From positions 1 through 64,000 of the forward strand of contig NZ_JRQN01000007.1 in NCBI RefSeq assembly GCF_000785785.1: a stretch of DNA of 64,000 nt, written 5' to 3'. Positions 1 to 10,998 of the stretch are shown piece after piece. Both the position numbers and the translations under genes were made by a program. The stretch's first letter is position 1. The number at the start of each line of letters is the position of its first letter. Source of the stretch: Streptococcus uberis. Lineage in GTDB: Bacteria > Bacillota > Bacilli > Lactobacillales > Streptococcaceae. The notes below the pieces were generated by a model. It did not search any database and was not told the DNA's origin. It saw only the letters and a program-made list of their open reading frames with translations.

Positions 1-111
1 CCCAGATTCATAGTGTCTGAGGTCAATTCCGATAAAGGCATTGATTTGGTTGGCAAACTGAAACCGGCGAATATCTCCCAATTCACCAATGATAGAAGGT
101 CGCTGTTGTTT
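1..111 (-). mobile_element. IS110-family transposase fragment (C-terminal domain)
   Basis: The minus strand carries an open frame that runs off the window edge and begins just after a stop at 112-114. It encodes IIGELGDIRRFQ followed by NAFIGIDLRHYESG. This matches the helix-hairpin-helix C-terminal domain of IS110/IS116/IS902 transposases, whose usual form is IAELGDIxRF...AYAGIDP. No N-terminal DEDD catalytic domain lies upstream in frame, so this is either a remnant or the broken edge of an element that continues outside the window. Family call is from motif recognition only. Confidence 0.55.
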
Positions 112-286
112 TTATCTAATTGACAAGTTTAGCTATGACTTTATTTCTCCGATTGCCGACACTTTTAGATACTGTTAGGATCTCGTATTAGTCACTTTTC
201 GTGAATCGAATACTAGTATCATTCTTTATATTTAAGTTATTTTTATTTTGATATAGTCAAAGTAAAAAATAACTTCTACTTTAACA

Positions 287-640
287 CAAAGAAAAAGTAG
301 TGAAGAAATTTTCCGTCGGAAAACTCTTCACTACAAATCTTAGTATGTTTATTTTAAATGTAATAACACACTTTGCTTGACTAGTCACTACTGTTAAATG
401 CATTGGTACTGTCATATGATTACTCAAATCAATACCTATGTCCCTACTAATATGATCAAGGTTCTTACTAAAATTGATAATTCCATTAAAATGACTATAG
501 TTAGAGAGCTTAGGATTAGTAATGTTAACTCCATTTTATTAGCATATTTTCTAAGTCCGAAAAGGATTTTTTAGCAAAATCGTTTTTATCTCCACAGTAT
601 ATAGTGGTATGCAACAAAAATAAGCTATGTGTCAATGATT
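287..640 (-). pseudogene. Degraded coding remnant, function unknown
   Basis: Two short minus-strand open stretches abut in different frames: one ends SFSDLENMLIKWS then a stop near 520, and the next reads NPKLSNYSHFNG and later IDLSNHMTVPMHLTVV down to about 287. Amino-acid composition looks protein-like, but neither stretch has a credible start codon or ribosome binding site. They could be one gene broken by a frameshift. I do not recognise the family. The second stretch runs through the terminator hairpin at 292-334, which argues that its 3' end is not original. Confidence 0.3.
292..334 (-). terminator. Rho-independent terminator
   Basis: A long hairpin has arms GTAGTGAAGA (297-306) and TCTTCACTAC (325-334), extended inward by TTTTCC/GGAAAA. 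On the minus strand it is followed by TTTTTC. It would stop read-through coming from the ysxC side. Confidence 0.6.
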
Positions 641-642
641 AG

Positions 643-678
643 ATAAGAAAAGCACCGAATTAATCTGTGCTTTTCTTA
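643..678 (-). terminator. Terminator of the clpX-ysxC operon
   Basis: A 13-bp stem, ATAAGAAAAGCAC (643-655) with GTGCTTTTCTTAT (666-678), overlaps the ysxC stop codon. The T-rich run on the minus strand lies inside the descending arm. Confidence 0.65.
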
Positions 679-1275
679 TATCTGATCTAAAATAGTATCC
701 CAAGATTGGTCAATCCCAATACGATCCACTGATGAGAAGATGATAAAATGATCATCTTTATCAAAATTCAATTTTTTCTTCACCATTGATTCATGTTTAT
801 TCCATTTACCACGTGGTATCTTATCTGCCTTTGTAGCAACAACAATAACTGGGATTTCATAATATTTGAGGAATTCATACATTTGGACATCCTCTGCTGA
901 AGGCTCATGTCTTAAATCAACCAAACTCACAACAGCTCTTAAATTATCTCTGGTCGTTAAATATTCCTCAATCATTTTTCCCCATCTAGCACGTTCAGAC
1001 TTTGAAACTTTAGCGTAGCCATAACCAGGGACATCTACGAAACGTAATTTATCATCAATATTGAAGAAATTTAACAATTGCGTTTTTCCAGGTTTACTGG
1101 ATGTTCTCGCTAAGTTTTTACGTCCTAATATAGTGTTGATGAAACTAGATTTTCCAACATTTGAACGACCTGCAAGAGCAATTTCTGGTAAATCATCATC
1201 AGGATAATGTGACTGATTTGCCGCACTAAGGAGAATGGAAGCATTATGCGTATTTAATAGTTGTTCTTCTGCCAT
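676..1275 (-). CDS. ysxC: Ribosome biogenesis GTPase YsxC/EngB
   Basis: This 199-residue TrmE-Era-EngA-like GTPase assists assembly of the 50S ribosomal subunit in the cytoplasm. The G1 P-loop GRSNVGKSS starts at residue 36, the G3 motif DVPGYGYA is at 81-88, and the G4 motif TKAD is near 148. Length is normal for the family. It lies 8 bp downstream of clpX, the standard arrangement in streptococci and bacilli, and is followed at once by a terminator, so clpX-ysxC is the end of the transcription unit. In Bacillus subtilis the orthologue is essential. The call is secure. Confidence 0.97.
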   Translation of the reverse strand: MAEEQLLNTHNASILLSAANQSHYPDDDLPEIALAGRSNVGKSSFINTILGRKNLARTSSKPGKTQLLNFFNIDDKLRFVDVPGYGYAKVSKSERARWGKMIEEYLTTRDNLRAVVSLVDLRHEPSAEDVQMYEFLKYYEIPVIVVATKADKIPRGKWNKHESMVKKKLNFDKDDHFIIFSSVDRIGIDQSWDTILDQI

Positions 1276-1283
1276 TTTTCCCT

Positions 1284-2513
1284 CTATGCCGTTTCTAAGA
1301 TAGGCTTACTATCTCCTGAAACAGCTTCCTTTGTAATGATAACTTTTGAAATATCTTCTTGACTTGGAATATCAAACATAATATCAAGCATTGTTTCTTC
1401 AATAATTGATCTCAAACCACGCGCACCCGTTTTACGATCGATAGCTTTTGAAGCGATAGCGACAAGTGCATCTTGGTTAAATTCAAGTTCAACACCATCA
1501 TAGGATAACAAGGCCTGATATTGCTTAACTAATGCATTTTTGGGTACAGTTAAAATTTGAATCAAATCATCAATTGACAATTGTTCCAAAGCTGCAACTA
1601 CTGGTAAACGTCCAATAAATTCAGGAATTAAGCCAAATTTTTGAATGTCTTCTGCAATAATTTCTTGCATATAAGATGCTTCATCATCGATTTTTCGACT
1701 ATTTTGGCCAAAACCGATTATCTTCTCACCCAAACGTTGTTTAACAATCTCTTCAATGCCATCAAAAGCACCACCAACGATGAAAAGAATATTTTTAGTA
1801 TCAATTTGAATCATTTCTTGATTTGGATGCTTACGACCACCTTGAGGTGGAACACTTGCAACTGTACCTTCAATAATTTTCAGCAAAGCTTGCTGAACCC
1901 CTTCACCTGATACATCTCGAGTGATAGACACATTTTCGCCTTTTTTAGCGATTTTATCAATCTCATCAACATAAATGATGCCACGTTCAGCTCGTTCAAC
2001 ATTGTAATCTGCTGCTTGAATCAATTTCAAAAGAATGTTCTCAACGTCTTCCCCCACATACCCAGCTTCTGTTAAAGAAGTAGCGTCAGCGATTGCAAAA
2101 GGCACATTTAAACTTTTGGCTAAGGTTTGCGCTAAGAAGGTTTTACCAGAACCAGTTGGTCCAATCATCATAATGTTTGATTTTTGGAGTTCAACTTCTT
2201 CTTCAATACGGCTTTCAGTATAAGAAATACGTTTATAGTGATTATAAACAGCTACAGCTAAAGCACGTTTAGCACGATCTTGACCTACAACATACTGATT
2301 TAAAGCATCCAGTAATTCTTTAGGTTTTGGAACCTCCGTTAGATCTGCTAAAACCTCTTCTGCTAATTCTTCTTTGATAATTTCTTGTGATAAGGCAACA
2401 CACTCATTACAAATGAAGACATTGTTACCTGCAATAATTTTTTTGACTTCGTCTTGGCTCTTGCCACAAAATGAACAATGAACCTTGATATCGTTACTAC
2501 GATTACTTGCCAT
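1284..2513 (-). CDS. clpX: ATP-dependent Clp protease ATP-binding subunit ClpX
   Basis: ClpX is the hexameric AAA+ unfoldase that feeds substrates to ClpP. The N-terminal zinc-binding domain has Cys13, Cys16, Cys35 and Cys38. Walker A GPTGSGKT is at 118-125 and Walker B IIYVDEID near 179-186. An arginine-finger type region and the ClpP-contacting IGF loop (EKIIGFGQ) are present. At 409 residues it is full length. It follows folA and a small membrane peptide gene, so folA, the peptide, clpX and ysxC are probably co-transcribed. No frame break is seen. Confidence 0.98.
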   Translation of the reverse strand: MASNRSNDIKVHCSFCGKSQDEVKKIIAGNNVFICNECVALSQEIIKEELAEEVLADLTEVPKPKELLDALNQYVVGQDRAKRALAVAVYNHYKRISYTESRIEEEVELQKSNIMMIGPTGSGKTFLAQTLAKSLNVPFAIADATSLTEAGYVGEDVENILLKLIQAADYNVERAERGIIYVDEIDKIAKKGENVSITRDVSGEGVQQALLKIIEGTVASVPPQGGRKHPNQEMIQIDTKNILFIVGGAFDGIEEIVKQRLGEKIIGFGQNSRKIDDEASYMQEIIAEDIQKFGLIPEFIGRLPVVAALEQLSIDDLIQILTVPKNALVKQYQALLSYDGVELEFNQDALVAIASKAIDRKTGARGLRSIIEETMLDIMFDIPSQEDISKVIITKEAVSGDSKPILETA

Positions 2514-2541
2514 TTTCCCTCTAACTTTCTCTACTTAACTC

Positions 2542-2712
2542 TTAAAATAGCGTGCCATAAAAGGCATGAATAGTATTAACTAAATTTGTCAATGCATTTA
2601 ATAAAAATAAAACACCTAATCCATAACGGTTTTTTCTTATTGCCGGTATTGCACAAAGCAAACAAATAACAAATAGAAAAGCCGTGAATACGCCAAATAT
2701 ACTCCGTTGCAT
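2542..2712 (-). CDS. Small hydrophobic membrane protein (56 aa)
   Basis: A 56-codon frame begins MQRSIFGVFTAFLF and ends HAFYGTLF. Residues 5-25 form one hydrophobic segment and 32-52 a second, weaker one, separated by the basic stretch RKNRY. An AGGAGGA-type ribosome binding site sits in the last codons of folA, about 12 bases before the ATG, and only 5 bp separate the folA stop from this start. I recall a small hypothetical gene in this slot in other streptococci. Function is unknown. Its retention in a housekeeping operon suggests it is expressed. Confidence 0.72.
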   Translation of the reverse strand: MQRSIFGVFTAFLFVICLLCAIPAIRKNRYGLGVLFLLNALTNLVNTIHAFYGTLF

Positions 2713-2717
2713 GCTTT

Positions 2718-3233
2718 CTACATTCCTCCAACCGTTTTATTTTTCTCGAAAATGTGAACGGTGAAATCATAAGGATTTTTGTCATCTTTTTCAAAAAATT
2801 GGCTTTCAACTTCTTCAAAGCCACTTAAATTTAAATCTGGACTATAGGTATCTCCAGTAAATTCGTTATCAACCAAGGTTTTAATAATGCAATCAAAATA
2901 GCCATCAAAAGCTTTTAAGACTTTACTTCCACCAATAATGTAAAGATTTTTTTCTTGTGTATGGAACCACTCAAGTACTTGCTCAACACTAGTCATCGTC
3001 AAAACACCATCAACCTGATACTTATTATCTGAGGTCAAAACAAGCGTTTGACGATTTGGTAAAAGTCGTCTTTGCATCCCTTCAAATGTCACTCTTCCCA
3101 TTAAAATAGCATGGTTAAGTGTTGTCTTTTTAAAATGTTGTAGTTCTTTTGGCAAACGCCAAGGTAATCTTCCTTCGACACCAATTACTCCATTTTTATC
3201 TTCAGCCCAAATGGCAATAATTTCCTTTGTCAT
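2718..3233 (-). CDS. folA: Dihydrofolate reductase
   Basis: This enzyme reduces dihydrofolate to tetrahydrofolate with NADPH and is the trimethoprim target. The protein has 171 residues. The substrate-binding acid is Glu30 in LPWRLPKEL, as in the pneumococcal enzyme, rather than the Asp27 of E. coli. NADPH-loop motif [11 protein letters not shown] and the conserved LYIIGGSKV are present. The residue matching pneumococcal position 100 is Ile, the trimethoprim-susceptible state, so no resistance change is visible there. It lies downstream of thyA, which makes the dihydrofolate it consumes. Confidence 0.96.
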   Translation of the reverse strand: MTKEIIAIWAEDKNGVIGVEGRLPWRLPKELQHFKKTTLNHAILMGRVTFEGMQRRLLPNRQTLVLTSDNKYQVDGVLTMTSVEQVLEWFHTQEKNLYIIGGSKVLKAFDGYFDCIIKTLVDNEFTGDTYSPDLNLSGFEEVESQFFEKDDKNPYDFTVHIFEKNKTVGGM

Positions 3234-3309
3234 ACTAGTTTTCCTTCAATCTAAAGTCTATCTATTTTACCAAATTTGCCACAAATTTGCTTATAAAAAA
3301 ATTAACGAA

Positions 3310-4147
3310 TTAAATAGCTAAATCAAATTTCAACTGAGGTTTGACTGGATTATAATCTATCAATTCAAAATCTTCTGCTTTGATATCAAGAAATTCGTCC
3401 CATCGGAACATTTAGTAGTAATCGTGGTTGACAATCACTTGCTTGACGATTCAACAGTTCTTCTGCTTGTGGAAATTGATTATCATAAATGTGCAAGTTG
3501 TTTATAAAATAGAAAAATTTTCCAACTTTCCATCCAAAATGTTTCGCAATCATCATTTGCAAAGCAACATATTGCATGGCATTAATATGATGTGCAACTA
3601 GCATATCATTTGATCTTTGAACTAAGGTTGCATCTAAATAAATTGTCCCGTCTACGCGACGGACATCAAACATTGTTTGAAACGCACAAGGCAATAATCC
3701 TTCGCTTTCTTCAAACGCTTGATAATCCCATAATGAAATAACATTTCGTCTATTCCATGGATTCTCTTCCAGTTGGTTTAAAATTTTAGTGATAATATCA
3801 TGTTTTTTGACAACAGCTCCATAACGTTGTCCAATCGTTCTTGTCTGACCAACTTCCCAGTCATTCCAATAATGAACATTATATTTTTCCTCTAAAATAT
3901 CTAAACTGTTAGATTGATCTTGATAAATCCAGAGTAATTCTTTTATTGCTGATTTAATTGGGATAGGACGTAAAGTGGTTATTGGAAATTCCCCATTAGA
4001 GAGGTCATATTCTGCAAAAGCACCTGTGATATATTTTGAATTCGCAGTTTTGCCATCTTTATACTTAGGTCTAGCCTGTTCACTATAAACACCTTGGTCC
4101 ATAATCTTTTTAATATTTTCTTTAAATAGCTGATCTGCTTTTGTCAT
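3310..4147 (-). CDS. thyA: Thymidylate synthase (two 1-base frame breaks near the 3' end)
   Basis: ThyA methylates dUMP to dTMP with methylenetetrahydrofolate. The uninterrupted frame gives 253 residues with catalytic Cys154 in LLPCAFQ and the dUMP-binding [10 protein letters not shown] region. After NVP, however, it reads a false tail and stops at 3386. Adding one base near 3405 (CC to CCN) and one near 3388 (TT to TTT) restores [32 protein letters not shown] and a stop at 3310, for 279 residues, the family length. Two compensable losses in short homopolymers 17 bases apart look like sequencing errors. If real, the enzyme loses its conserved C-terminus. Confidence 0.88.
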
Positions 4148-4278
4148 AAGTAAAACCTTTCACGTTCTCATACTGTTTATTATTTTACCAAATTATAGAA
4201 AAAATGCTAGGAGAAATGTCCCTTAATCACTTTTAAGGACTGAATATCGTAAAGATCCCAAGTATTAATGTTAAAAAA

Positions 4279-4306
4279 CTTTCTTTTTCAGAAAATATGT
4301 TAAAAT
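4279..4306 (+). promoter_or_regulatory. Candidate promoter of mvaS-mvaA
   Basis: An extended -10, TGtTAAAAT, ends at 4306, about 30 bases before the mvaS ATG. The upstream -35 is poor (CTTTCT). A purine stretch GAAGAGG lies before the start codon. The 190-bp interval is shared with the divergent thyA promoter. Confidence 0.35.
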
Positions 4307-4337
4307 ATTATAGATAAAATTTACGAAGAGGACATCA

Positions 4338-5510
4338 ATGAAAATAGGGATAGATAAAATTGGCTTTGCATCAAGTCAGTATGTATTAAAAATGGAAGCA
4401 TTAGCTGAAGCTCGTCAGGTTGAACTTGCTAAATATCAAAAAGGATTAATGATTGATGCCATTAGTATCTCACCAATTACTGAAGATATTGTGACTTTAG
4501 CTGCAACTGCTTGCCAAGAAATTTTAACCAATCAAGATAAACAAGAAATTGATTTGGTGATCCTAGCAACTGAAACAGCTATTGATCAATCAAAAGCAGC
4601 TAGTGTCTATATTCATGGCTTACTTGACATTCAGCCGTTTGCAAGAGCTATTGAAATGAAAGAAGCTTGCTACGCTACAACTGCTGCTCTGGATTATGCC
4701 AATGCCCATATCGCTATGCATCCTGACGCTAGTGTCCTAGTCATTGCAAGTGACATTGCAAAATATGGTATTGCTTCAGGTGGTGAACCGACTCAAGGCG
4801 TTGGAAGTATAGCCATGTTAGTCAAAAAAAATCCACGCATCTTAACCTTTAATAATGATAACATTGCACAAACACGTGATATCATGGATTTTTGGAGACC
4901 AAATTATTCAGCAACACCTTTTGTCAATGGGCGTTTTTCAACAGAACAATATTTAGATACCTTAACAACAACTTGGACTCAATATCAAAAGAAAACACAT
5001 AAAAACGTATCTGATTTTGCAGCCTTTTGCTTCCATATTCCCTTTCCAAAGCAAGCACTAAAAGGGATGAAGTTATTAATGGATCAAACTGTATCAGAAG
5101 CAAAGCAAATAGCATTAGAAAAAGCTTTTACCGATTCAATCAGTTTTAGTCGACAAGTTGGAAATATCTATACAGGATCACTCTATATGTCTTTCTTATC
5201 TTTGTTAGAAAACAATAAAGAACTTAAGGCAGGGGATGATATTGCCTTCTTCTCCTATGGTTCTGGTGCAGTTTGCGAAATTTTTTCAGGTCAACTTGTT
5301 GATGGCTATCATGAAATGTTAACCATTGACCATCAGGCAATGCTAGATGCTCGCCGTAACATCACTGTTGAAGAATACGAAGCACTTTTCTATGAAGAAG
5401 CTAGATTTGATGACAAAGGGAATGTAACATTACCTACCTACCTAACTGGGGACTACAGACTTGACAGTATTCAAGAACACCAAAGGATCTATCAAAAAAA
5501 TGACAGATAA
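4338..5510 (+). CDS. mvaS: Hydroxymethylglutaryl-CoA synthase
   Basis: MvaS condenses acetyl-CoA with acetoacetyl-CoA to HMG-CoA, the entry into the mevalonate route to isopentenyl diphosphate. The bacterial type is 390 residues. Catalytic Cys111 sits in MKEACYATTAAL, the general acid Glu79 in ATETAID, and the histidine motif CFHIPFPK near 231. It is transcribed away from thyA, and its last 11 bases overlap the start of mvaA, so the two enzymes are translationally linked. Confidence 0.97.
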   Translation: MKIGIDKIGFASSQYVLKMEALAEARQVELAKYQKGLMIDAISISPITEDIVTLAATACQEILTNQDKQEIDLVILATETAIDQSKAASVYIHGLLDIQPFARAIEMKEACYATTAALDYANAHIAMHPDASVLVIASDIAKYGIASGGEPTQGVGSIAMLVKKNPRILTFNNDNIAQTRDIMDFWRPNYSATPFVNGRFSTEQYLDTLTTTWTQYQKKTHKNVSDFAAFCFHIPFPKQALKGMKLLMDQTVSEAKQIALEKAFTDSISFSRQVGNIYTGSLYMSFLSLLENNKELKAGDDIAFFSYGSGAVCEIFSGQLVDGYHEMLTIDHQAMLDARRNITVEEYEALFYEEARFDDKGNVTLPTYLTGDYRLDSIQEHQRIYQKNDR

Positions 5511-6782
5511 CGAACTAAATTGGTCAGGATTTTATAAAAAATCACTTCAAGAACGCCACCAACTACTAACTTCTGGTCATCTGCTATCACAACAAACCTT
5601 ACAAGCACTTCAAGAAGGTGAACTACTAAGCACCGCTATAGCAAACGATATGTCAGAAAATGTCATCGGACGTCTAGCTTTGCCTTTTAGCATTGTTCCA
5701 GACTTTCTTGTTAATGGTAAAACCTATCACCTACCCTATGTGACAGAGGAACCTTCCGTCGTCGCTGCTGCATCATATGCCACAAAATTAATCAAACGGT
5801 CTGGTGGCTTTCACGCCAGATTCATAATCGTCAAATGATTGGTCAAGTTGCTCTATACGATGTCCCTGATTTAGAATTGGCTAAAGCAACTATCTTGAAT
5901 GAGGCAGAAAGCCTTATTGAAAAGGCCAACCAAGCCTACCCTTCAATTGTCAAAAGAGGAGGCGGTGCTAGAAGAATTGACCTAGCAATTAAAGAACAAT
6001 TCTTGATTGTCTATTTATGTGTCGATACTCAAGAAGCGATGGGTGCAAACATGGTTAACACCATGATGGAAGCTTTAGTTGAGGATTTAATCAGTCTCAG
6101 CCAAGGAAAGCAGCTCATGGCAATTTTATCCAATTATGCTACGGAATCATTAGTAACTGCAACTTGTCAGCTTCCTTTCCATTACTTAAGTAGAGAGACA
6201 TTACAAGCTAAAGAATTGGCTAATAAGATGGCTCTTGCCAGTCAATTAGCTCAAGTTGATCCTTATCGTGCAGCAACACATAACAAAGGTATTTTTAATG
6301 GGATTGATGCACTAGTTTTGGCTACAGGGAATGACTGGCGAGCTATTGAAGCAGGTGCTCATGCCTATGCAGCAAAAGATGGAAGTTATAAAGGGCTTAC
6401 GACTTGGCAAATTAACAATGACACCCAAATGATAATTGGAAGCATTACATTACCAATGCCAATAGCTACAAAAGGTGGCTCAATTGGACTTAATCCTAGT
6501 GTTACAATCGCTCATGACTTGTTAAATAATCCATCGGCTAAAGAATTAGCAATGATTATTGCTTCAGCTGGTTTAGCACAAAACTTTGCAGCCCTAAAAG
6601 CTTTAACTAATAAAGGCATCCAAGCTGGCCACATGAAACTACAGGCTAAATCATTAGCCCTGCTTGCTGGAGCTAACCAGGACGAAACACCTAAACTGCT
6701 TAATGTTTTACTAAAAGAAAAACATATGAACTTAGAAACAGCAAAACACCATTTACAAAACTTAAGAAATAAAAAGATTTGA
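5500..6782 (+). CDS. mvaA: Hydroxymethylglutaryl-CoA reductase (one frame break)
   Basis: Class II HMG-CoA reductase makes mevalonate. The ATG at 5500 (MTDNELNWSGFYKKS) overlaps the mvaS stop and matches family N-termini; a longer TTG start inside mvaS is not needed. The frame stops at 5838, but one extra C in GCC(C)AG near 5817 joins KRSGGFHA to QIHNRQMIGQVALYD and gives about 427 residues. Downstream catalytic motifs are intact (GGGARRIDL, DTQEAMGANMVNT, ATHNKGIFNGIDA). The other mevalonate genes are unbroken and no MEP-pathway gene is seen, so a real null would be very hard to survive. A homopolymer error is likely. Confidence 0.93.
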
Positions 6783-6801
6783 GCCTATCAAATCTTTTTT
6801 A
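6771..6801 (+). terminator. Terminator of mvaS-mvaA
   Basis: Stem AAAGATTTGA pairs with TCAAATCTTT across a 5-base loop and is followed by TTT on the plus strand. The ascending arm contains the last codons of mvaA. Confidence 0.75.
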
Positions 6802-6850
6802 TGTTCAGATGATAACTAATTGCCCAATAAGTTCTCATTAAGAAAGAGTT

Positions 6851-8875
<2,025 letters not shown>

Positions 8876-8877
8876 TT

Positions 8878-9813
8878 TTATAATTCCTTAGTTTTAGACA
8901 CAATAATGTCAAATTCTTTCTCAAAAATGCTTGCTAACTGTTCAAGATCTTCTTCTAAGCATAGGACTTTGACATTTGGGCCAGCATCCATTGTAAAATA
9001 ACAGCGGAAACCTTGTTGACGAAGTTCTTTTACTTTATCCATCGCCCGATAAGATTCTTCAATCAAATATGAAAAGGAAGGCGTTGATGTTTTTGTCGTT
9101 GCATGCATTGCCAAGGCATTCTTTTCAGTTAATAAACCAACTTTTTCAAAATCATTAGACTTCAAATAATGTAACATGGCTTGGTAATCTTTAGATGACT
9201 CTTCCTTCCACTGGTCAAATGTGATCGATGTTTCACGACAAAGTTTCATGCCATCGCGACTAGAAACAGGTTTTTTCGCATCATTCACCACTAGCATAAT
9301 CATTGCTAATTTCAAATCAGTTTGAACAGGATAAATATCGCCACTTTCTCTATCCCAAGCGGCTAAAGGTCCAAAAAATGAGCGCGAAGCAGATCCTGAA
9401 GCAAATTTTGCTTTAAGGGCTAATTCGTGTTGTGATAGACCAGTTTCAAACAACAGATTGCAAGCTTTTACAAGTGCCGATAAGCCACTTGAGCTCGATG
9501 AAAGGCCAGCCGCAGTTGGCATATTATTTTTAGTGTCAACTATGACAAATTGCTTTTTATTAGTACGAAACTGATCAATAATTTTTGAAATTTTATCATG
9601 CTCTGCTTGATTTTGCAATTGTCCATCAATATAAAATTGATCTGAATCTGCACCATTTTCTAAAAAGGTTAAGCAAGTTTCGGTATACATATTTTCTAGA
9701 GTTAAGGAAATACTGCTTGTTGATGGAATCATTTTTGTTGCATCATCTTTACCCCAGTATTTAATAATTGCAATATTTGCATATGATTTAACACTTACAG
9801 TTTTTGTATCCAC
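8878..9813 (-). CDS. mvaD: Diphosphomevalonate decarboxylase
   Basis: MvaD carries out ATP-dependent decarboxylation of mevalonate diphosphate to isopentenyl diphosphate. The 311-residue protein has the N-terminal SYANIAIIKYWGKDD, the nucleotide loop PTAAGLSSSSSGLSAL, SGSASRSFFG and the catalytic Asp in YFTMDAGPNVKVL. It overlaps the 3' end of mvaK1 by 19 bp. All catalytic motifs of the family can be read. Confidence 0.97.
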   Translation of the reverse strand: MDTKTVSVKSYANIAIIKYWGKDDATKMIPSTSSISLTLENMYTETCLTFLENGADSDQFYIDGQLQNQAEHDKISKIIDQFRTNKKQFVIVDTKNNMPTAAGLSSSSSGLSALVKACNLLFETGLSQHELALKAKFASGSASRSFFGPLAAWDRESGDIYPVQTDLKLAMIMLVVNDAKKPVSSRDGMKLCRETSITFDQWKEESSKDYQAMLHYLKSNDFEKVGLLTEKNALAMHATTKTSTPSFSYLIEESYRAMDKVKELRQQGFRCYFTMDAGPNVKVLCLEEDLEQLASIFEKEFDIIVSKTKEL

Positions 9814-10673
9814 GTGTTTACTGCCCCTTTTTCTTCTAATGCCTTACTGATTACCTTAGCATCATCTTTACTTTTTGCAAGTGCGATGATACAGCCACCT
9901 AATCCACCGCCAGACATTTTGGCACCTAAAGCACCTTGTTCTAACGCCTCAGTTACTAATTGATTTGATTTGTCAACACTGACACCAATTGCAATAAGAT
10001 GGTCATGTGCTTTTGTCATACAGTGACCAACTCTTGTTATGTCTTTTTGTTTTATTGATTCTTCGACTTCTTCTGTCAATTTTCCTAATTCAGTTAAATG
10101 TGATAAGTTACTTTCTTCAAATTTTGCAACTTTATCGACAGCCTCTCTAGTATGACCATGGATACCTGTATCAGCAATGATAAGATAAGCATCTATATCA
10201 ATAGCTAGACTTTCAAATCCCACATTTCTAATAAATTTAATAGCGTGATCACTCAAACAAGTCTTCGCATCTAAACCACTAGGATTTGTATGAGCAATAA
10301 TTTCTGCCTTATTCACTAAGATTTCTAATAATTGATCACTTAATTCATAATCAAAATAAGAAAATACCGCTCTAATTGCAGCAATAGAGACTGCCGCAGA
10401 TGAGCCCATTCCCCTTCTTTGAGGAACTTGGGAAATGATTTCATAAGAAATTGGTTGATTCTTAATCTGTAAATAATCTAAAGCAGAAAAAATCGCTGTA
10501 GAAAGCGTATCATAAAAATCAAACTCTAATTTTTTTTCCGCTTTCTTAATGCGACAAGTAACTTCTATATCTTTTAATGGTAATGCAATTGCAGGGAAAC
10601 CATAAACGACGGAATGTTCTCCCATTAAAATGATTTTGCTATGCGCCTTACCAATTCCTATGTTTTCACTCAT
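9795..10673 (-). CDS. mvaK1: Mevalonate kinase
   Basis: This GHMP kinase phosphorylates mevalonate and is the first gene of the four-gene minus-strand operon. Motifs are GKAHSKIILMGEHSVVYG at the N-terminus, the ATP loop PQRRGMGSSAAVSIAAIRA, the catalytic Asp in SGLDAKT and the C-terminal KMSGGGLGGCIIAL. 292 residues. In pneumococcus the enzyme is feedback-inhibited by diphosphomevalonate; this is family knowledge, not visible here. Confidence 0.97.
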   Translation of the reverse strand: MSENIGIGKAHSKIILMGEHSVVYGFPAIALPLKDIEVTCRIKKAEKKLEFDFYDTLSTAIFSALDYLQIKNQPISYEIISQVPQRRGMGSSAAVSIAAIRAVFSYFDYELSDQLLEILVNKAEIIAHTNPSGLDAKTCLSDHAIKFIRNVGFESLAIDIDAYLIIADTGIHGHTREAVDKVAKFEESNLSHLTELGKLTEEVEESIKQKDITRVGHCMTKAHDHLIAIGVSVDKSNQLVTEALEQGALGAKMSGGGLGGCIIALAKSKDDAKVISKALEEKGAVNTWIQKL

Positions 10674-10815
10674 AACCTTATCTTTTCATAATTTTTAACT
10701 TTACTTTTACCTTACTATTTTACACTAAAAGAGTTAAAATTGCGATATCTAACCCTCTTTTTGAAAAGTAGGAAAGGAAATTAATTTCTTATTCAAAGCT
10801 TTTTCATCTGTTTTC

Positions 10816-10852
10816 AAAAAGAAGCTGAGACAATCTTCTCAACTTCTTTTTT
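10816..10852 (-). terminator. Terminator downstream of the first ABC exporter operon
   Basis: Stem AAAAAGAAG-TGAGA pairs with TCTCA-CTTCTTTTTT, each arm with one mismatch. On the minus strand it runs into CTTCTTTTT. It forms the left end of the dispersed repeat described next, so the repeat may itself supply the terminator. Confidence 0.6.
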
Positions 10853-10998
10853 GGTAGAGTGATGTCTAAATGACACAGTGGTCGAGTGGGGGCTCTAATA
10901 GGTTGATGAGCCACCTTTTATAGCCCTACTCAACTTTGCGGAGGTGGGACGATAAAATCAAATTTCCAGGAAATGACTGATGTTTGTCCTAGTCTCTT
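10819..10998. repeat. Dispersed structured repeat, copy 1 (about 180 bp)
   Basis: This copy and 49341-49518 share a 47-bp stretch (10919-10965 and 49440-49486) with one mismatch, plus flanking similarity. Each begins with an AGARGCTGRRA-like end, and the reverse complement of its other end reads similarly (AGAGACTAGGACAAAC here), so the ends form imperfect terminal inverted repeats. Inside, CGAGTGGGGGCTCTAATA pairs with TATAGCCCTACTC. The copy lies downstream of an ABC exporter operon and touches its last codons. It looks like a MITE-type or RNA-coding repeat. Confidence 0.65.

Noticed and set aside
2576..2824. 82-codon minus-strand frame overlapping folA
   Set aside because: It is out of frame with both folA and the 56-codon peptide, which has the better start signal.
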